DNA from: Cellulomonas aerilata
GTDB lineage: Bacteria; Actinomycetota; Actinomycetes; Actinomycetales; Cellulomonadaceae
DNA: 64,000 nt
Assembly (NCBI RefSeq): GCF_007991755.1
Contig: NZ_BJYY01000001.1
Location: 124,001 to 188,000 of the forward strand
Direction of reading: 5' to 3'
Shown here piece by piece: positions 18,301 through 27,233 of this stretch. The stretch's first letter is position 1, and each line of letters starts with the position of its first letter. A model generated the notes under the pieces. It saw only the letters and a program-made list of their open reading frames with translations. It was not told the DNA's origin and made no database searches. Position numbers and translations under genes: made by a program.

Positions 18301-18824
18301 GCGCCGCCACGCTGCGCACCCTCGCCTCCCTGCTGCGGCGCCACCTGCCGGACGACGACCCGTTCGCTTCGTACGCGGACCGGCTCGCCGGGCCCCACCT
18401 GCCCACGGAGCCGCTGCGCGGCTACCTGACCGGGTCCGTCGACGCGGTGCTGCGGGTCCGCGGCGACGACGGCGAGCCGCGGTACCTGGTCGTCGACTAC
18501 AAGACGAACCGCCTGGCGCCCGCGACCGAGCCCGTCACCGCCTGGCACTACCGGCCGGGCGCGATGGCGGCCGCGATGATCGACGCGCACTACCCGCTGC
18601 AGCTGCTGCTGTACTCCGTCGCCCTGCACCGGTTCCTGCGCTGGCGACAGCCCGGGTACGACCCGGACCGCCACCTGGGCGGCGCCCTCTACCTGTTCGT
18701 CCGGGGGATGGTCGGGCCGGCGACGCCGGTGGTCGACGGGATGCCGTGCGGGGTCCTGGCGTGGCGCCCTCCGACGCCGCTCGTCGTCGAGCTGTCGGCG
18801 GCCCTGCACGGGGGCGCGTCGTGA
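15303..18824 (+). CDS. recB: RecBCD enzyme subunit RecB (helicase-nuclease)
   Basis: RecB is the 3'-5' SF1 helicase and the only nuclease of RecBCD. The 1173-residue protein has Walker A ASAGTGKT (33-40), Walker B MVDEFQDTDPVQWEIL, the IHASKGLEFPVV motif and LRLAYVALTRA. The C-terminal nuclease domain has GTLVHEVLEY and the catalytic YLVVDYKTNR. A Gly/Ala spacer coded by 9-base repeats near residues 875-890 separates helicase and nuclease. The frame stays open about 1.9 kb upstream of GTG 15303, but that is a shadow of recC; the true start overlaps the recC stop by four bases. It likewise overlaps recD, so the three subunits are translationally coupled. Confidence 0.94.
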   Translation: MSAAPQADPVTTPAPPVFDVCGPLPRGTTVLEASAGTGKTFTIAALATRYVAEGLAELSELMLVTFGRAATSELRDRVRERLVGTERALRDPASAGSPDALVRHLAGGGDAERDRRRRRLTRALAEFDAATIATTHGFCQQMLTALGIAADVDPDAVLVPDLADLVDEVVDDLYLRGYATNPEPVLSIEAARSAARAAVSDHDADLRPLDAEPTSPAAHRQRFAAAVRAELARRKRARRVLDYDDLLVLLRDALVDPGTGAAAVERVRSRYRVVMVDEFQDTDPVQWEILRTAFHGHRTLVLIGDPKQAIYAFRGADVVTYLHAVGEADTVQTLGRNWRSDEPVLTGLAAVLRETALGDPRIVVRPVEAEHAGRRLEGSPPVRIRQVTRASLGVRGVKNPKVGEVRELIYADVAAEVVASLGTTRLRDADGWRPLRPGDVAVLARRNADASAIRAALVAAGVPAVESGVSSVFTTPAAAHWLSLLTALSQPGHSGRVAAAALTVFVGWTARELAEAPEPARDTLADRLRTWAHVLDGRGVAALLEVAGATGLTERLLRTAGGERMLTDVRHIGQALHAAAVADRLGTVALTEWLRTRVAEAETDYSEERSRRLETDAAAVQVVTIHASKGLEFPVVHVPFAWDRFVERTPALLRYHDDDGGRLLHLGGTGSPGYDEALVRHRSEDFGEDLRLAYVALTRASAQVVAWWAPSTNSASAPLTRLLLGGHGASQEPPQTATVPDDAGVAAALEALAARSGGTVAHEVVAVPVPGARWSPPATQRPGLEVGRFTRRLDASWRRTSYSGLTASAHEATVSSEPEATGTQDEPDTSGGPLTTLGPGRVGRRAGTDDGQVGTVAGGEVADGPVPGGARTAGGAGGAGGAGGAGDPDLEHRLRAIASPMSELPGGTAFGTLVHEVLEYVDTDTGDLPGQLRLHCREATLTRGLGVDADTLAGALLPVMQTPLGDLAGGATLGGIAGRDRLAELTFELPLAGGDTPRRGAATLRTLASLLRRHLPDDDPFASYADRLAGPHLPTEPLRGYLTGSVDAVLRVRGDDGEPRYLVVDYKTNRLAPATEPVTAWHYRPGAMAAAMIDAHYPLQLLLYSVALHRFLRWRQPGYDPDRHLGGALYLFVRGMVGPATPVVDGMPCGVLAWRPPTPLVVELSAALHGGAS
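17923..17968 (+). repeat. 9-bp tandem repeat inside recB
   Basis: About four to five consecutive GGCGCGGGC units encode a Gly-Gly-Ala run in the linker before the RecB nuclease domain. The period keeps the frame, so slippage would change linker length without frameshift. Confidence 0.7.
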
Positions 18825-20869
18825 GCGCCGAGCCGACGACCAGCCGGACCGCCGCGCCGACCACCGGCCGGACCGCCCGGCCGTCCACCGGCCCGACGAC
18901 CGGCCCGCCCGCCCGGCCGCCTGCCCGGGGCACCGGCGGAGGCGTCGACCCGGGCCTGGCCGTCGCCGCACGTCCGCTGCTGGCCCAATTCAACGTCGCG
19001 GGCGTGCTGGACGCCGCCGACGTGCACGTCGCGGACCGGCTGGGGCGGCTGACCGGCGAGTCCGACGAGCGCGTCCTGCTGGCGGTGGCGCTGGCCGTGC
19101 GCGGTGTGCGCGCGGGCGCCGTGTGCGTCGACCTCGCCGACGCGGAGAGCCTCGCGGTCGCCGACGCCGCCGACGAGGTCCAGGCCGCCGCACCGGGGCC
19201 GGCGGCCGGGCCGGCCGGGGAGCCGGTCGCCGGCGCGCTCCCCTGGCCCCCGATCCCCGCCTGGTCGGCCGCGATCGGGGCCAGCCCGCTGGTCGCCGTC
19301 GGCGTCGACGGTCCGGCGGACCGGCCGGTGCGCTGGGTGGGCGGGCGGCTGTACCTGGACAGGTACTGGCGGCACGAGCAGGTCGTGCGGCGGGAGGTGG
19401 ACGGGCGGCTCGCCGCCGAGCCGTTCACGGTCGACACCGCGGCGCTGGCCGCGGCGGTCCACCGGCACTTCCCCGACGCCGCACGCCCGGACGCACGGGT
19501 CGGCGCGTCCGCGACGTCCGACAACAGCCGCCAGCGGCTCGCCGCCACGACGGCGGCGCTCAGCCGGGTCACCGTGCTGACCGGCGGCCCGGGCACCGGC
19601 AAGACGACGACCATCGCGCGTCTGCTCGCGGTGCTCCAGGAGGTGGCCGGTCCGGACCTGCGGGTGGCGCTGGCCGCGCCCACCGGCAAGGCGGCCGCGC
19701 GGCTGCAGGAGTCGATCGGCGGGGTCGTCCGTGGCATGGACGAGGCCGACCGAGCCCGCGTCGGCGCCCCCGCCGCGACGACGATCCACCGCCTGCTCGG
19801 CTGGCGACCGGGCTCGTCGACCCGCTTCCGCCACGACGCCGCTCACCGGCTCCCGCACGACGTCGTCGTCGTGGACGAGACGTCCATGGTGTCGCTGCCG
19901 CTGATGGCGCGGCTGCTCGAGGCCCTGCGGCCGCAGACCCGGCTCGTCCTGGTCGGCGACCCGGACCAGCTCGCCTCGGTCGAGGCCGGGGCGGTGCTCG
20001 GTGACCTCGTGCGGCGCCCACCGGTCGCCGACGGACTGCCGGACCGGCTGCGCGCCGTCGTGCCGGCGGACGTGCCGCACGCACCGGACGACCTGACCGT
20101 GCTGCGCAACGGCGTCGTCCGGCTGACGGAGACCTACCGGTACGGTGCCCGGCTGGGCCGACTGGCCGAGGCGATCCGGCAGGGCGACGCGGAGTCCGCC
20201 CTGGCGGAGCTGCGTGCCGGGTCCGACGCCGCGTCCTTCGTCGAGACCGGCGAGCGGCTGACCGACGTGGACCTGGCGGGCGTGCGCGCCGACGTGGTCG
20301 CCACCGGGGTGGCGCTCACCGGGGCCGCCCGGGCCGGGGACGCGGCGCAGGCCCTGCGAGCCCTCGAGGAGCACCGGCTGCTGCTGGCCCACCGGCGCGG
20401 GCCCGCCGGCGTCGCGCACTGGGCGGCGGTCGCGGAGGAGTGGGTGGCGGAGGCCGTCGGACCGGCCGCCGACGGGCCGTGGCCGCCCGGGCTGCCGCTC
20501 CTCGTGACCGCCAACGACCGGGACACCGGCCTCTACAACGGCGACACCGGGGTCGTCGTCGCCGACGGCGCGGGTGGGACGGTCGTCGCCTTCGGCGACC
20601 CGGACCAACCGCGACTGGTCCGACCGCACCGGCTGCCGGCGGTCCAGCCGGTGCACGCGATGACCGTCCACCGCGGTCAGGGCAGCCAGTTCCGCCGCGT
20701 GTCGGTGCTGCTGCCGCCCCCGGGCTCCCCGCTGCTCACCCGTGAGCTGCTGTACACGGCGGTCACCCGTGCACGCGAGCACGTGCGGGTGGTGGGCACC
20801 GAGGCCGCCGTCCGGGCCGCGGTCGGGCGTCCCATCCGCCGCGCGAGCGGGCTGCAGGAGCCGCTGTGA
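18821..20869 (+). CDS. recD: RecBCD enzyme subunit RecD (5'-3' helicase)
   Basis: RecD is the fast 5'-3' SF1B helicase of RecBCD. The 682-residue protein has Walker A GGPGTGKTTT beginning at residue 255, Walker B VVVDETSMVSLPLMARLLEAL, and the C-terminal MTVHRGQGSQF and LLYTAVTRAREHV motifs. The N-terminal domain of about 200 residues carries a Pro/Thr-rich head of roughly 40 residues that is not part of the conserved fold. The start is GTG 18821, overlapping the recB stop by four bases. It is the last gene of the recCBD operon, and a hairpin follows. Confidence 0.93.
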   Translation: MSAEPTTSRTAAPTTGRTARPSTGPTTGPPARPPARGTGGGVDPGLAVAARPLLAQFNVAGVLDAADVHVADRLGRLTGESDERVLLAVALAVRGVRAGAVCVDLADAESLAVADAADEVQAAAPGPAAGPAGEPVAGALPWPPIPAWSAAIGASPLVAVGVDGPADRPVRWVGGRLYLDRYWRHEQVVRREVDGRLAAEPFTVDTAALAAAVHRHFPDAARPDARVGASATSDNSRQRLAATTAALSRVTVLTGGPGTGKTTTIARLLAVLQEVAGPDLRVALAAPTGKAAARLQESIGGVVRGMDEADRARVGAPAATTIHRLLGWRPGSSTRFRHDAAHRLPHDVVVVDETSMVSLPLMARLLEALRPQTRLVLVGDPDQLASVEAGAVLGDLVRRPPVADGLPDRLRAVVPADVPHAPDDLTVLRNGVVRLTETYRYGARLGRLAEAIRQGDAESALAELRAGSDAASFVETGERLTDVDLAGVRADVVATGVALTGAARAGDAAQALRALEEHRLLLAHRRGPAGVAHWAAVAEEWVAEAVGPAADGPWPPGLPLLVTANDRDTGLYNGDTGVVVADGAGGTVVAFGDPDQPRLVRPHRLPAVQPVHAMTVHRGQGSQFRRVSVLLPPPGSPLLTRELLYTAVTRAREHVRVVGTEAAVRAAVGRPIRRASGLQEPL

Positions 20870-20905
20870 CCCGCCGACCTCAACCGAGCGGCGAACCACC
20901 GAGCA

Positions 20906-20923
20906 GGTCCGCACCGGCGGACC
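20906..20923. terminator. Hairpin between convergent recD and VOC genes
   Basis: Perfect 7-bp stem GGTCCGC/GCGGACC with the tetraloop ACCG, 37 bases after the recD stop and 20 bases from the VOC stop. No U-tract. Confidence 0.45.
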
Positions 20924-20942
20924 GCACCCGGCGAAGCGTCAC

Positions 20943-21341
20943 TCAGCCCCCGGCACCGCCGACCGGCGGCTCGAACAGCCCGAACGGCGACCCCTGGTCG
21001 TCGCGGCACAGGACGAAGCGCCCGCGCACCGTCTCCATCGTCGCCGCGTCGGTCGCCGCGTCGGCGTCGGCAGCGCCCTCGTCGGCGAGGCTCTGCGTCG
21101 ACCCGCCGAGCGCACGCACCTCGTCGACGGCCGCCCCGAGGTCGTCGACGCGGAAGAACACGGACGGCGCCGCCCGGGGGTCGCCGCCGTGGATCCCGCC
21201 GGTGAGCGTGCCCCTCTCCACCAGGAGTCCGCTCCCCGACGGTCCCGGCGTGGATCGCCACCCGAACGGCTCGCCGTAGAAGACGCGAGCCCGCTCGGCG
21301 TCGTCCACCCCGATCTCGACGAACGCCGGTTCACCCACCAT
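20943..21341 (-). CDS. VOC (glyoxalase/bleomycin resistance) family protein
   Basis: This 132-residue protein has the paired beta-alpha-beta-beta-beta modules of the vicinal oxygen chelate superfamily: FVEIGVDDAERARVFYGEPFGW at the start and FFRVDDLGAAVDEVRALGG in the second half, ending in GSPFGLFEPP. The metal-ligand pattern is incomplete, so it could bind a small molecule without catalysis. The ATG at 21341 overlaps the response-regulator gene by 11 bases, so it belongs to the kinase-regulator operon. Its link to that system is unclear. Confidence 0.8.
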   Translation of the reverse strand: MVGEPAFVEIGVDDAERARVFYGEPFGWRSTPGPSGSGLLVERGTLTGGIHGGDPRAAPSVFFRVDDLGAAVDEVRALGGSTQSLADEGAADADAATDAATMETVRGRFVLCRDDQGSPFGLFEPPVGGAGG

Positions 21342-22083
21342 GCCGACCACTCCCTCCGTGAGTCCTGCCCCGTCGTCCGCGCTGCTCCGCCGAGCCGTCC
21401 GAGGCGCCACCCGCCGGGCGGTCCACCGTGCCGCGCGGCGACTCGAGCAGACCAAGGTCGAGCGCCCGCAGGACCGCCCGGGTCCGGTCCCGCACCCCGA
21501 GCTTCAGCAGCACGCCGGTCACGTGGTTCTTCACCGTCCCCGGCGCCAGGTGCAGGGCGGACGCGATCTCGTTGTTGGAGTACCCCGCCGCCACGAGCCG
21601 CAGCACGTCCAGCTCGCGGCCGGTGAGCGGCTCCGGACGGTCGATGCCGGCCACCGGCGTCGGACGGCGCGCGGCGGCGCGGAGCAGCCGGTCGGTCAGC
21701 GCCGGCTGCAGCAGCGTCCCGCCGGTCGCCACGGTCCGGATCCCCCCGAGCAGCTGGTCGAGGGTCACGTCCTTCAGCAGGTAGCCCCGGGCCCCGGCCC
21801 GCAGGGCGGCCAGCACGAGCTCGTCGTCGTCGAACGTGGTCAGCACGAGCACGGGCACCGTGTCCCCGCGGTCCCGCATCGCCTCCAGGGCCGCGATCCC
21901 GTCCCGCCGCGGCATCCGCAGGTCGAGCAGCACGACGTCGACCCCGCCCCGCGCCACGATGTCCAGCGCGTCGTCGCCGTCGGCGCCCTCGGCCACCACC
22001 TCGACCTCCGCGCTGAGCCCGAGCAGGCTGCGGATGCCCTGGCGGACCAGGGTCTGGTCGTCGACGATCGCGACCCGGGTCAT
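21331..22083 (-). CDS. NarL/LuxR-family response regulator
   Basis: This 250-residue regulator has a receiver domain (DD at 8-9, phosphorylation site Asp54 in VVLLDLRMP, conserved Thr and Lys in VLTTFDDDE and YLLKD) and a C-terminal LuxR helix-turn-helix (LTGRELDVLRLVAAGYSNNEIA, VKNHVTGVLLKLGVRDR). The last 30 residues are Gly/Arg-rich and probably disordered. The ATG overlaps the kinase stop (ATGA), so the pair is coupled. By analogy with DesK/DesR and YvfT/YvfU systems it should control the divergent ABC exporter. Confidence 0.92.
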   Translation of the reverse strand: MTRVAIVDDQTLVRQGIRSLLGLSAEVEVVAEGADGDDALDIVARGGVDVVLLDLRMPRRDGIAALEAMRDRGDTVPVLVLTTFDDDELVLAALRAGARGYLLKDVTLDQLLGGIRTVATGGTLLQPALTDRLLRAAARRPTPVAGIDRPEPLTGRELDVLRLVAAGYSNNEIASALHLAPGTVKNHVTGVLLKLGVRDRTRAVLRALDLGLLESPRGTVDRPAGGASDGSAEQRGRRGRTHGGSGRHGG

Positions 22084-23207
22084 GACGCCGGCATCCGTGC
22101 CGTGACGCCGAACCCGCGGCCGCTGCCCGGGTCGAACGCGATCTGGCCGCCCCGGTCCTCCACCCGCTCCGACATGCCGGTGAGCCCGTTGCCGAGGGCG
22201 AGCCGCCGCGCGCCGCTGCCGTCGTCACGCGCCTCCAGGGTGACGCCGTCGTCGTCCGCGACCACCCGGATCGACAGGTGCCGCGCGCCGGCGTGCCGGA
22301 CGGTGTTCGTCACCAGCTCCTGGACGCAGCGCACCAGGACGAGCGCCTGCGTCGGGTCGACCGGCACGCGCTCCTCCACGTGCAGGTGGACGTCCAGGCC
22401 GGCCACGTGGTCGACGGCGTCGCGCAGCGCGGCCTCCAGCCCGTGCACCTCCTGGCGCAGGTCGCTCACGGTCGCGCGCACGTCGCGCAGCAGGTCCTTG
22501 GCGATGCCCCGGGCGCGCACGACGTGCTCGCCCGCCTCCCCGCCGGCCTGGTGGGACGCGACCTCGAGCTCCAGCGCGAGCGCGGTGAGCTGGTGCCCGA
22601 CGACGTCGTGCAGGTCCCGGGAGATCCGCAGCCGCTCGGCGTCCCGGGTGGACGTCGCCAGCAGCGTGGACGCCGCCCGCAGGTCCGCGTGCGCCGCCGC
22701 GAGCGCGGCGCGGTTCTCGGCCTCGCGACGGGCGGACAGCACCACGAGCGCGGCGAAGGCCTGGAAGGACGCGTAGACGACCGTCGACAGGACGACGTCC
22801 GTGGTGGCCCGGCCCGTCAGCGCCGTCCCCACGGCGACCGCCAGGGTCTGCACCCCCACCACCACCGCGGTCACCCCGCGGGACAGCTCGAAGGCCGCCG
22901 CCGCGGCGCTGACCACGAACAGCACCGCGGTGAACCCGGACTGCGGCGCGACGAACCACGCGACCAGGGCCGTGACCACCTCCAGGCCGACGACGACGCC
23001 CGGCCGCAGCCATCCCGGGCGTCGCCCGACGAGGTCCAGGTCGGCGACGAACGCGAGGAGGAACACGCCGTAGGCCGTCCACCACAGCAGCATCAGGCGA
23101 GGGCTCACGGTGGCGGACCACGGCGCGGACAGGGCGGCGAGGCCGACCACGAGCGTCGCGGCGAGGCCGGTGCCCGCCGCCAGTCGGTCGTCCGTGCGCG
23201 TCTGCAC
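22080..23207 (-). CDS. Sensor histidine kinase, DesK/NarX (HisKA_3) type
   Basis: This 375-residue kinase has about five hydrophobic segments in the first 140 residues and no large external domain, so it probably senses the membrane or an intramembrane signal. His200 lies in SRDLHDVVGHQLTALALELE, the dimerisation and phosphoacceptor motif. The ATPase domain follows, with LVTNTVRHA and GNGLTGMSERV. I chose GTG 23207, which follows a TAGCAT hexamer by seven bases and could be nearly leaderless; an alternative ATG at 23258 would add 17 residues of weak coding character. It is divergent from the ABC exporter. Confidence 0.9.
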   Translation of the reverse strand: MQTRTDDRLAAGTGLAATLVVGLAALSAPWSATVSPRLMLLWWTAYGVFLLAFVADLDLVGRRPGWLRPGVVVGLEVVTALVAWFVAPQSGFTAVLFVVSAAAAAFELSRGVTAVVVGVQTLAVAVGTALTGRATTDVVLSTVVYASFQAFAALVVLSARREAENRAALAAAHADLRAASTLLATSTRDAERLRISRDLHDVVGHQLTALALELEVASHQAGGEAGEHVVRARGIAKDLLRDVRATVSDLRQEVHGLEAALRDAVDHVAGLDVHLHVEERVPVDPTQALVLVRCVQELVTNTVRHAGARHLSIRVVADDDGVTLEARDDGSGARRLALGNGLTGMSERVEDRGGQIAFDPGSGRGFGVTARMPAS

Positions 23208-23214
23208 GGTCCCG

Positions 23215-23312
23215 ATGCTACGAGCGGCCCCGGCCGCCGGACCCGTGCCAGAGGTCATGGCTCGGATCGGTGACCTCCGGCACAGGTGCCGGGGCAGGCC
23301 GGTCCCTAGCGT
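23215..23312. promoter_or_regulatory. Divergent promoter region between kinase and ABC exporter
   Basis: Two outward-facing -10-like hexamers are present: TAGCAT on the minus strand at 23215-23220 and TAGCGT on the plus strand at 23307-23312. The region between them (about 85 bases) is the natural place for the response regulator to bind. No clear -35 boxes are seen. Confidence 0.4.
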
Positions 23313-23335
23313 CGGACCGACGAAGGGAGCCACCG

Positions 23336-24051
<716 letters not shown>

Positions 24052-24055
<4 letters not shown>

Positions 24056-25002
24056 GCACCCACGCGATCGAGCCGGGCCGTCGGCCCACCACCGACGCCA
24101 CCCGGGCACCTGCCCCGTCCGGCCGCACCCCCGCGCCCGCGAGCCCCGCCACAGGACCGGCCGCCGCGCCGGCCGCCGAGCCGGTCCCCGAGGTCCGCGC
24201 CCGACCCACCGGCGGCCGTGCCGGGCTCCTCGGCCTGCAGGTCGCGACCGAGGTGCGGTCCAGCCTGCGCAGCCCGGAGTTCGCGGTCGGGGCGGTGATC
24301 ATCCCGGTGATCCTTTACGCGATGTTCGGGCTGACGAACGCCTCGAGCCTCCTTCCCGGCGGGACGCGGATCGGCCTGGCGATGCTCGTGTCGCTGTCCT
24401 GCTACGGCGTCGTCACCCTCGCGATCGTCGTGTTCGGCGAGGACGTCGCCAAGGACCGGGGTCGCGGATGGCTGCGGACCCTGCGCGCCACCCCGTTCCC
24501 GACCGGCGTGTACCTCGCGGGCAAGCTCGGGGCGGCCCTCGTCCATGCCGCGCTCATCGCCGTCGTGATGGCCGTCCTCGCCGGCACCGCCGGCGGTGTG
24601 GACCTGCGTCCGGGTCAGTGGGCCGTGTACGGCGCGCTCATGCTGGCCGGCGTCGTGGTCTTCAGCCCGCTCGGGTTCGCCATCGCCTACCTCGCCAAGC
24701 CCAGGACGGCGGCCGTGGTCGCCAACGTGATCTTCCTGCCGCTGGCGTTCGCGTCCGGGTTCTTCGCCCCGCTGTCCGAGCTGCCGGACGTCATGGGCGA
24801 CATCGCGCGCTACCTGCCGACGTTCCACTTCGGCCAGATCGCGTACGGCGCCCTCCTCCCCGCCGACGACGTCGTCGCCTTCACCGGGGCGGCGACGCAG
24901 CCCCTGGGTGCGCACCTCGGGTGGGTCCTCGGGTCCGCCGCCGTCCTGGCCGCGGCCGCGCTGCTGGCGGCCCGCCGTGAGGCGGTCACCCGGCGAGGGT
25001 GA
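24052..25002 (+). CDS. ABC-2 exporter permease subunit
   Basis: This 316-residue permease has an unusual Pro/Ala/Thr-rich cytoplasmic head of about 60 residues, then the ABC2_membrane domain with six hydrophobic segments, including AVIIPVILYAMFGL and NVIFLPLAFASGFFAPLSELP, the usual ABC-2 loop before the last helix. It partners with the ATPase encoded immediately upstream. Substrate cannot be deduced. A strong hairpin follows the stop, ending the unit. Confidence 0.9.
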
Positions 25003-25017
25003 CCGGGGGCGGCGTGT

Positions 25018-25057
25018 CGACGGGGGTGCCGGTCGGATCGGACCGGCACCCCTCGTC
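25018..25057 (+). terminator. Strong hairpin after the ABC permease gene
   Basis: Perfect 12-bp stem GGGGTGCCGGTC/GACCGGCACCCC (25023-25034 with 25041-25052), six-base loop, with further partial pairing outside. It begins 16-20 bases after the stop. No U-tract. Confidence 0.65.
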
Positions 25058-25174
25058 GCGTGCCCGCGCGGACCTGTCCGTGCCCGCGGCCGTCACGCCG
25101 GCCGGGCCGAGCTGGCCGGGCCCAGCTGACTGGGCCGAGTTGCCGGGGCGCCGGGCCGCGCCGACGATCACGCG

Positions 25175-25930
25175 GTGACGGGATGGGTCGAGGCGGCTGC
25201 GTGGGGACTGCTGGGCGGGGCGGCGCTGGTGATCGGCGCAGCGGTGGCCTGGTACGTCCGGGTGCCCCGGCAGGTCATCGCCGGCGTCATGGCGTTCGGC
25301 TCGGGGGTGCTGATCTCGGCGCTGTCGTTCGACCTCGCGCAGGAGGCGGTGGAGACCGGTGGGCTCGGCCCGACCGTCGCGGGCTTCCTCAGCGGGGCGG
25401 GCGCGTACGTGCTGGCGAACGCCGCGCTGGCGCGCCGCGGCGCCCGGCACCGCAAGCGGTCGGGGGACCTGCAGGTCGGCGAGGACCAGCAGGCCGGCAG
25501 CGGGTCGGCGATCGCGGTCGGGGCCTTGCTGGACGGGATCCCGGAGTCGGTCGTCCTGGGGGTGAGCCTGCTCGGCGGCGGCGGGGTGAGCACCGCCGTG
25601 GTCGCCGCCGTGTTCATCTCGAACGTGCCGGAGGGGCTGTCCAGCGCGGCCGGCATGCGTCGCGCGGGACGCAGCGCTCGCTACGTGTTCGGGGTGTGGT
25701 CGGGCATCGCCGCGGCCAGCGCGGTCGCGGCCGCGGTGGGGTACGCGGCGCTGGGATCGGCGAGCCCCGGGACGGTCGCGGTCATCACCGCGGTCGCCGC
25801 CGGTGCCATCCTCACGATGGTCGCCGACACGATGATCCCCGAGGCGTTCGAGCGCACCCACCTGCTCACCGGGTTCATCACGACGCTGGGGTTCCTCACC
25901 GCGTTCAGCATCAGCCGGGCCGGCGGCTGA
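25175..25930 (+). CDS. ZIP-family divalent metal transporter
   Basis: This 251-residue membrane protein with about eight hydrophobic segments should import zinc or a similar divalent metal. The two metal-site helices are visible as AVGALLDGIPESVVLGVSL and FISNVPEGLSSAAGMRRAG, with the conserved His of the second helix replaced by Asn (ISNVPE), as in several bacterial ZIPs. The loop between helices 3 and 4 is basic and lacks the His-rich stretch of eukaryotic members. GTG 25175 begins right at the first helix. It stands alone, convergent with a hypothetical gene. Confidence 0.87.
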   Translation: MTGWVEAAAWGLLGGAALVIGAAVAWYVRVPRQVIAGVMAFGSGVLISALSFDLAQEAVETGGLGPTVAGFLSGAGAYVLANAALARRGARHRKRSGDLQVGEDQQAGSGSAIAVGALLDGIPESVVLGVSLLGGGGVSTAVVAAVFISNVPEGLSSAAGMRRAGRSARYVFGVWSGIAAASAVAAAVGYAALGSASPGTVAVITAVAAGAILTMVADTMIPEAFERTHLLTGFITTLGFLTAFSISRAGG

Positions 25931-25956
25931 GGTCGCCGGTCCGCCGGGCGGCTGCT

Positions 25957-26032
25957 CCGGTCCGGTGCCGGCCAGGTGGCGATCAGCTGCCGGCCCGGTG
26001 GCGATCCGCGCCGGTCCGGTGCCGGCCAGGTG
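25957..26032. repeat. Intergenic direct repeat, 22-bp copies
   Basis: A 22-base sequence beginning CCGGTCCGGTGCCGGCC occurs at 25957-25978 and 26011-26032, with a third, diverged copy between them that shares the GGTGGCGATC part. It fills most of the 105-base gap between convergent genes. It may help to end transcription or be a slippage product. Confidence 0.6.
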
Positions 26033-26035
26033 CCG

Positions 26036-26476
26036 TCAGACGGGCTGCACCCACAGGTAGACGGTGAGCCCGTCCTTCGCCGCGGCGGTCACCAGCTCGA
26101 CGAGGTCGGCGACGATCGGCTGGGTGACCTCCGGGGTGGCTCCCATCTCCTCCGAGCGGGCCCACTCGGCCGCGACGTCCGCGAGCGCCTCCGGGTCCTC
26201 GGCCCGGCCCAGCTCGGTGAGCACCTCGCACAGGAACGGCGGCAGCTCGAACAGGGACTCGTGGTCGAGGTCCACCTCCTCCAGCTCCAGGTCCCCGGTG
26301 CCGAAGCGCAGCACGCGGGCCGCGATCTCCCCGAGCGCCTCGAGCTCCATCGTCGTGACGTCGCTCAGCTCGAGGTGCCGGACGTCGTCCGGCGCGTCCT
26401 CCCCGGCGTCGAGCGCCTCGGAGCGCGCCAGCGCACCCCGGTGCCTGGTGGCGAACACTTCGGACAGGACAGCCAT
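26036..26476 (-). CDS. Acidic hypothetical protein, 146 aa
   Basis: This acidic cytoplasmic protein of unknown function begins MAVLSEVFATRHRGAL and continues with ELSDVTTMELEALGEIAARVL, then a helical C-terminal half ending in LTVYLWVQPV. No catalytic motif or membrane segment is seen. The ATG at 26476 has GGGAG upstream and was preferred over an in-frame upstream ATG at 26518. It converges on the ZIP gene, and the next plus-strand gene is divergent, so it is probably monocistronic. Confidence 0.65.
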   Translation of the reverse strand: MAVLSEVFATRHRGALARSEALDAGEDAPDDVRHLELSDVTTMELEALGEIAARVLRFGTGDLELEEVDLDHESLFELPPFLCEVLTELGRAEDPEALADVAAEWARSEEMGATPEVTQPIVADLVELVTAAAKDGLTVYLWVQPV

Positions 26477-26662
26477 GAGGGCTCCCGGGTGGACGGTTCT
26501 GCAGAGCCGATCGGCCACGCGGGCGGCAGCCTAACGCCCCTCCCCCGAGGTGACCCGGGTGGCCCGGCGACGCCCCCGGCACCCACGCGGCCCCACCCAC
26601 ACGCCCGTCCATTGTCGGGGCGCGCTGATGCGAGCGGCGCCACGGGGTCCCACGATGGCGCC

Positions 26663-27184
26663 ATGACGCACCCCGACACGGTCTCCTCCGAGCTGCCCGC
26701 CGACGTGCTGGCCGGCGCCCCGGCCCTGCCCAGCGACCCCGACCGGCCCGACCCCGCGCACCAGCCGCCGGAGGAGGTCGACGAGGCGACCGTCCGCGCC
26801 GTCGGCAAGGTCACCGCGGCCCTGGAGGTGGCCGAGCACGCCCGCGGCAACCTGTACGCGTTCCACCGGCTGATCGGCCGCGCCGACAACGAGCTGCAGG
26901 AGGCCCTGGACGAGCTGGAGGAGGCCGGCCACGGTGACCTGGCCGACGCCGTGCGCGCCGAGGTGGTCGGCCGCAACGTCCTGGAGGGCCGCTGGAGCTT
27001 CCAGGTCGTGGAGGACTTCGACGACAACTACTGGTCCCGGTTCCGGGAGGCGGAGCGCACGGTGCGCGACCGGCTGGTGGGTGGGCGCCGGCACGTCTAC
27101 GAGTCGTCCATGAAGGAGCGCAACCGCACGCACGGCCGCCGGGGTCACGAGGCCCGGCCGGGTGAGATGACGCCGGACGCCTGA
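26663..27184 (+). CDS. Hypothetical protein, 173 aa
   Basis: This soluble protein has a Pro/Asp-rich first 40 residues, then a helical core (EATVRAVGKVTAALEVAEHA, LYAFHRLIGRADNELQEALD) and a basic end (MKERNRTHGRRGHEARPG). The core looks like a small helical bundle of a family common in actinobacteria, but I cannot name it. ATG 26663 begins the Pro-rich head; upstream sequence in frame belongs to the intergenic region. There is no evident operon partner. Confidence 0.65.
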   Translation: MTHPDTVSSELPADVLAGAPALPSDPDRPDPAHQPPEEVDEATVRAVGKVTAALEVAEHARGNLYAFHRLIGRADNELQEALDELEEAGHGDLADAVRAEVVGRNVLEGRWSFQVVEDFDDNYWSRFREAERTVRDRLVGGRRHVYESSMKERNRTHGRRGHEARPGEMTPDA

Positions 27185-27233
27185 ACCGGGCGGGCCGTCG
27201 CCCGGCACGACGGACGGCCGGCCCGACCGCGGC

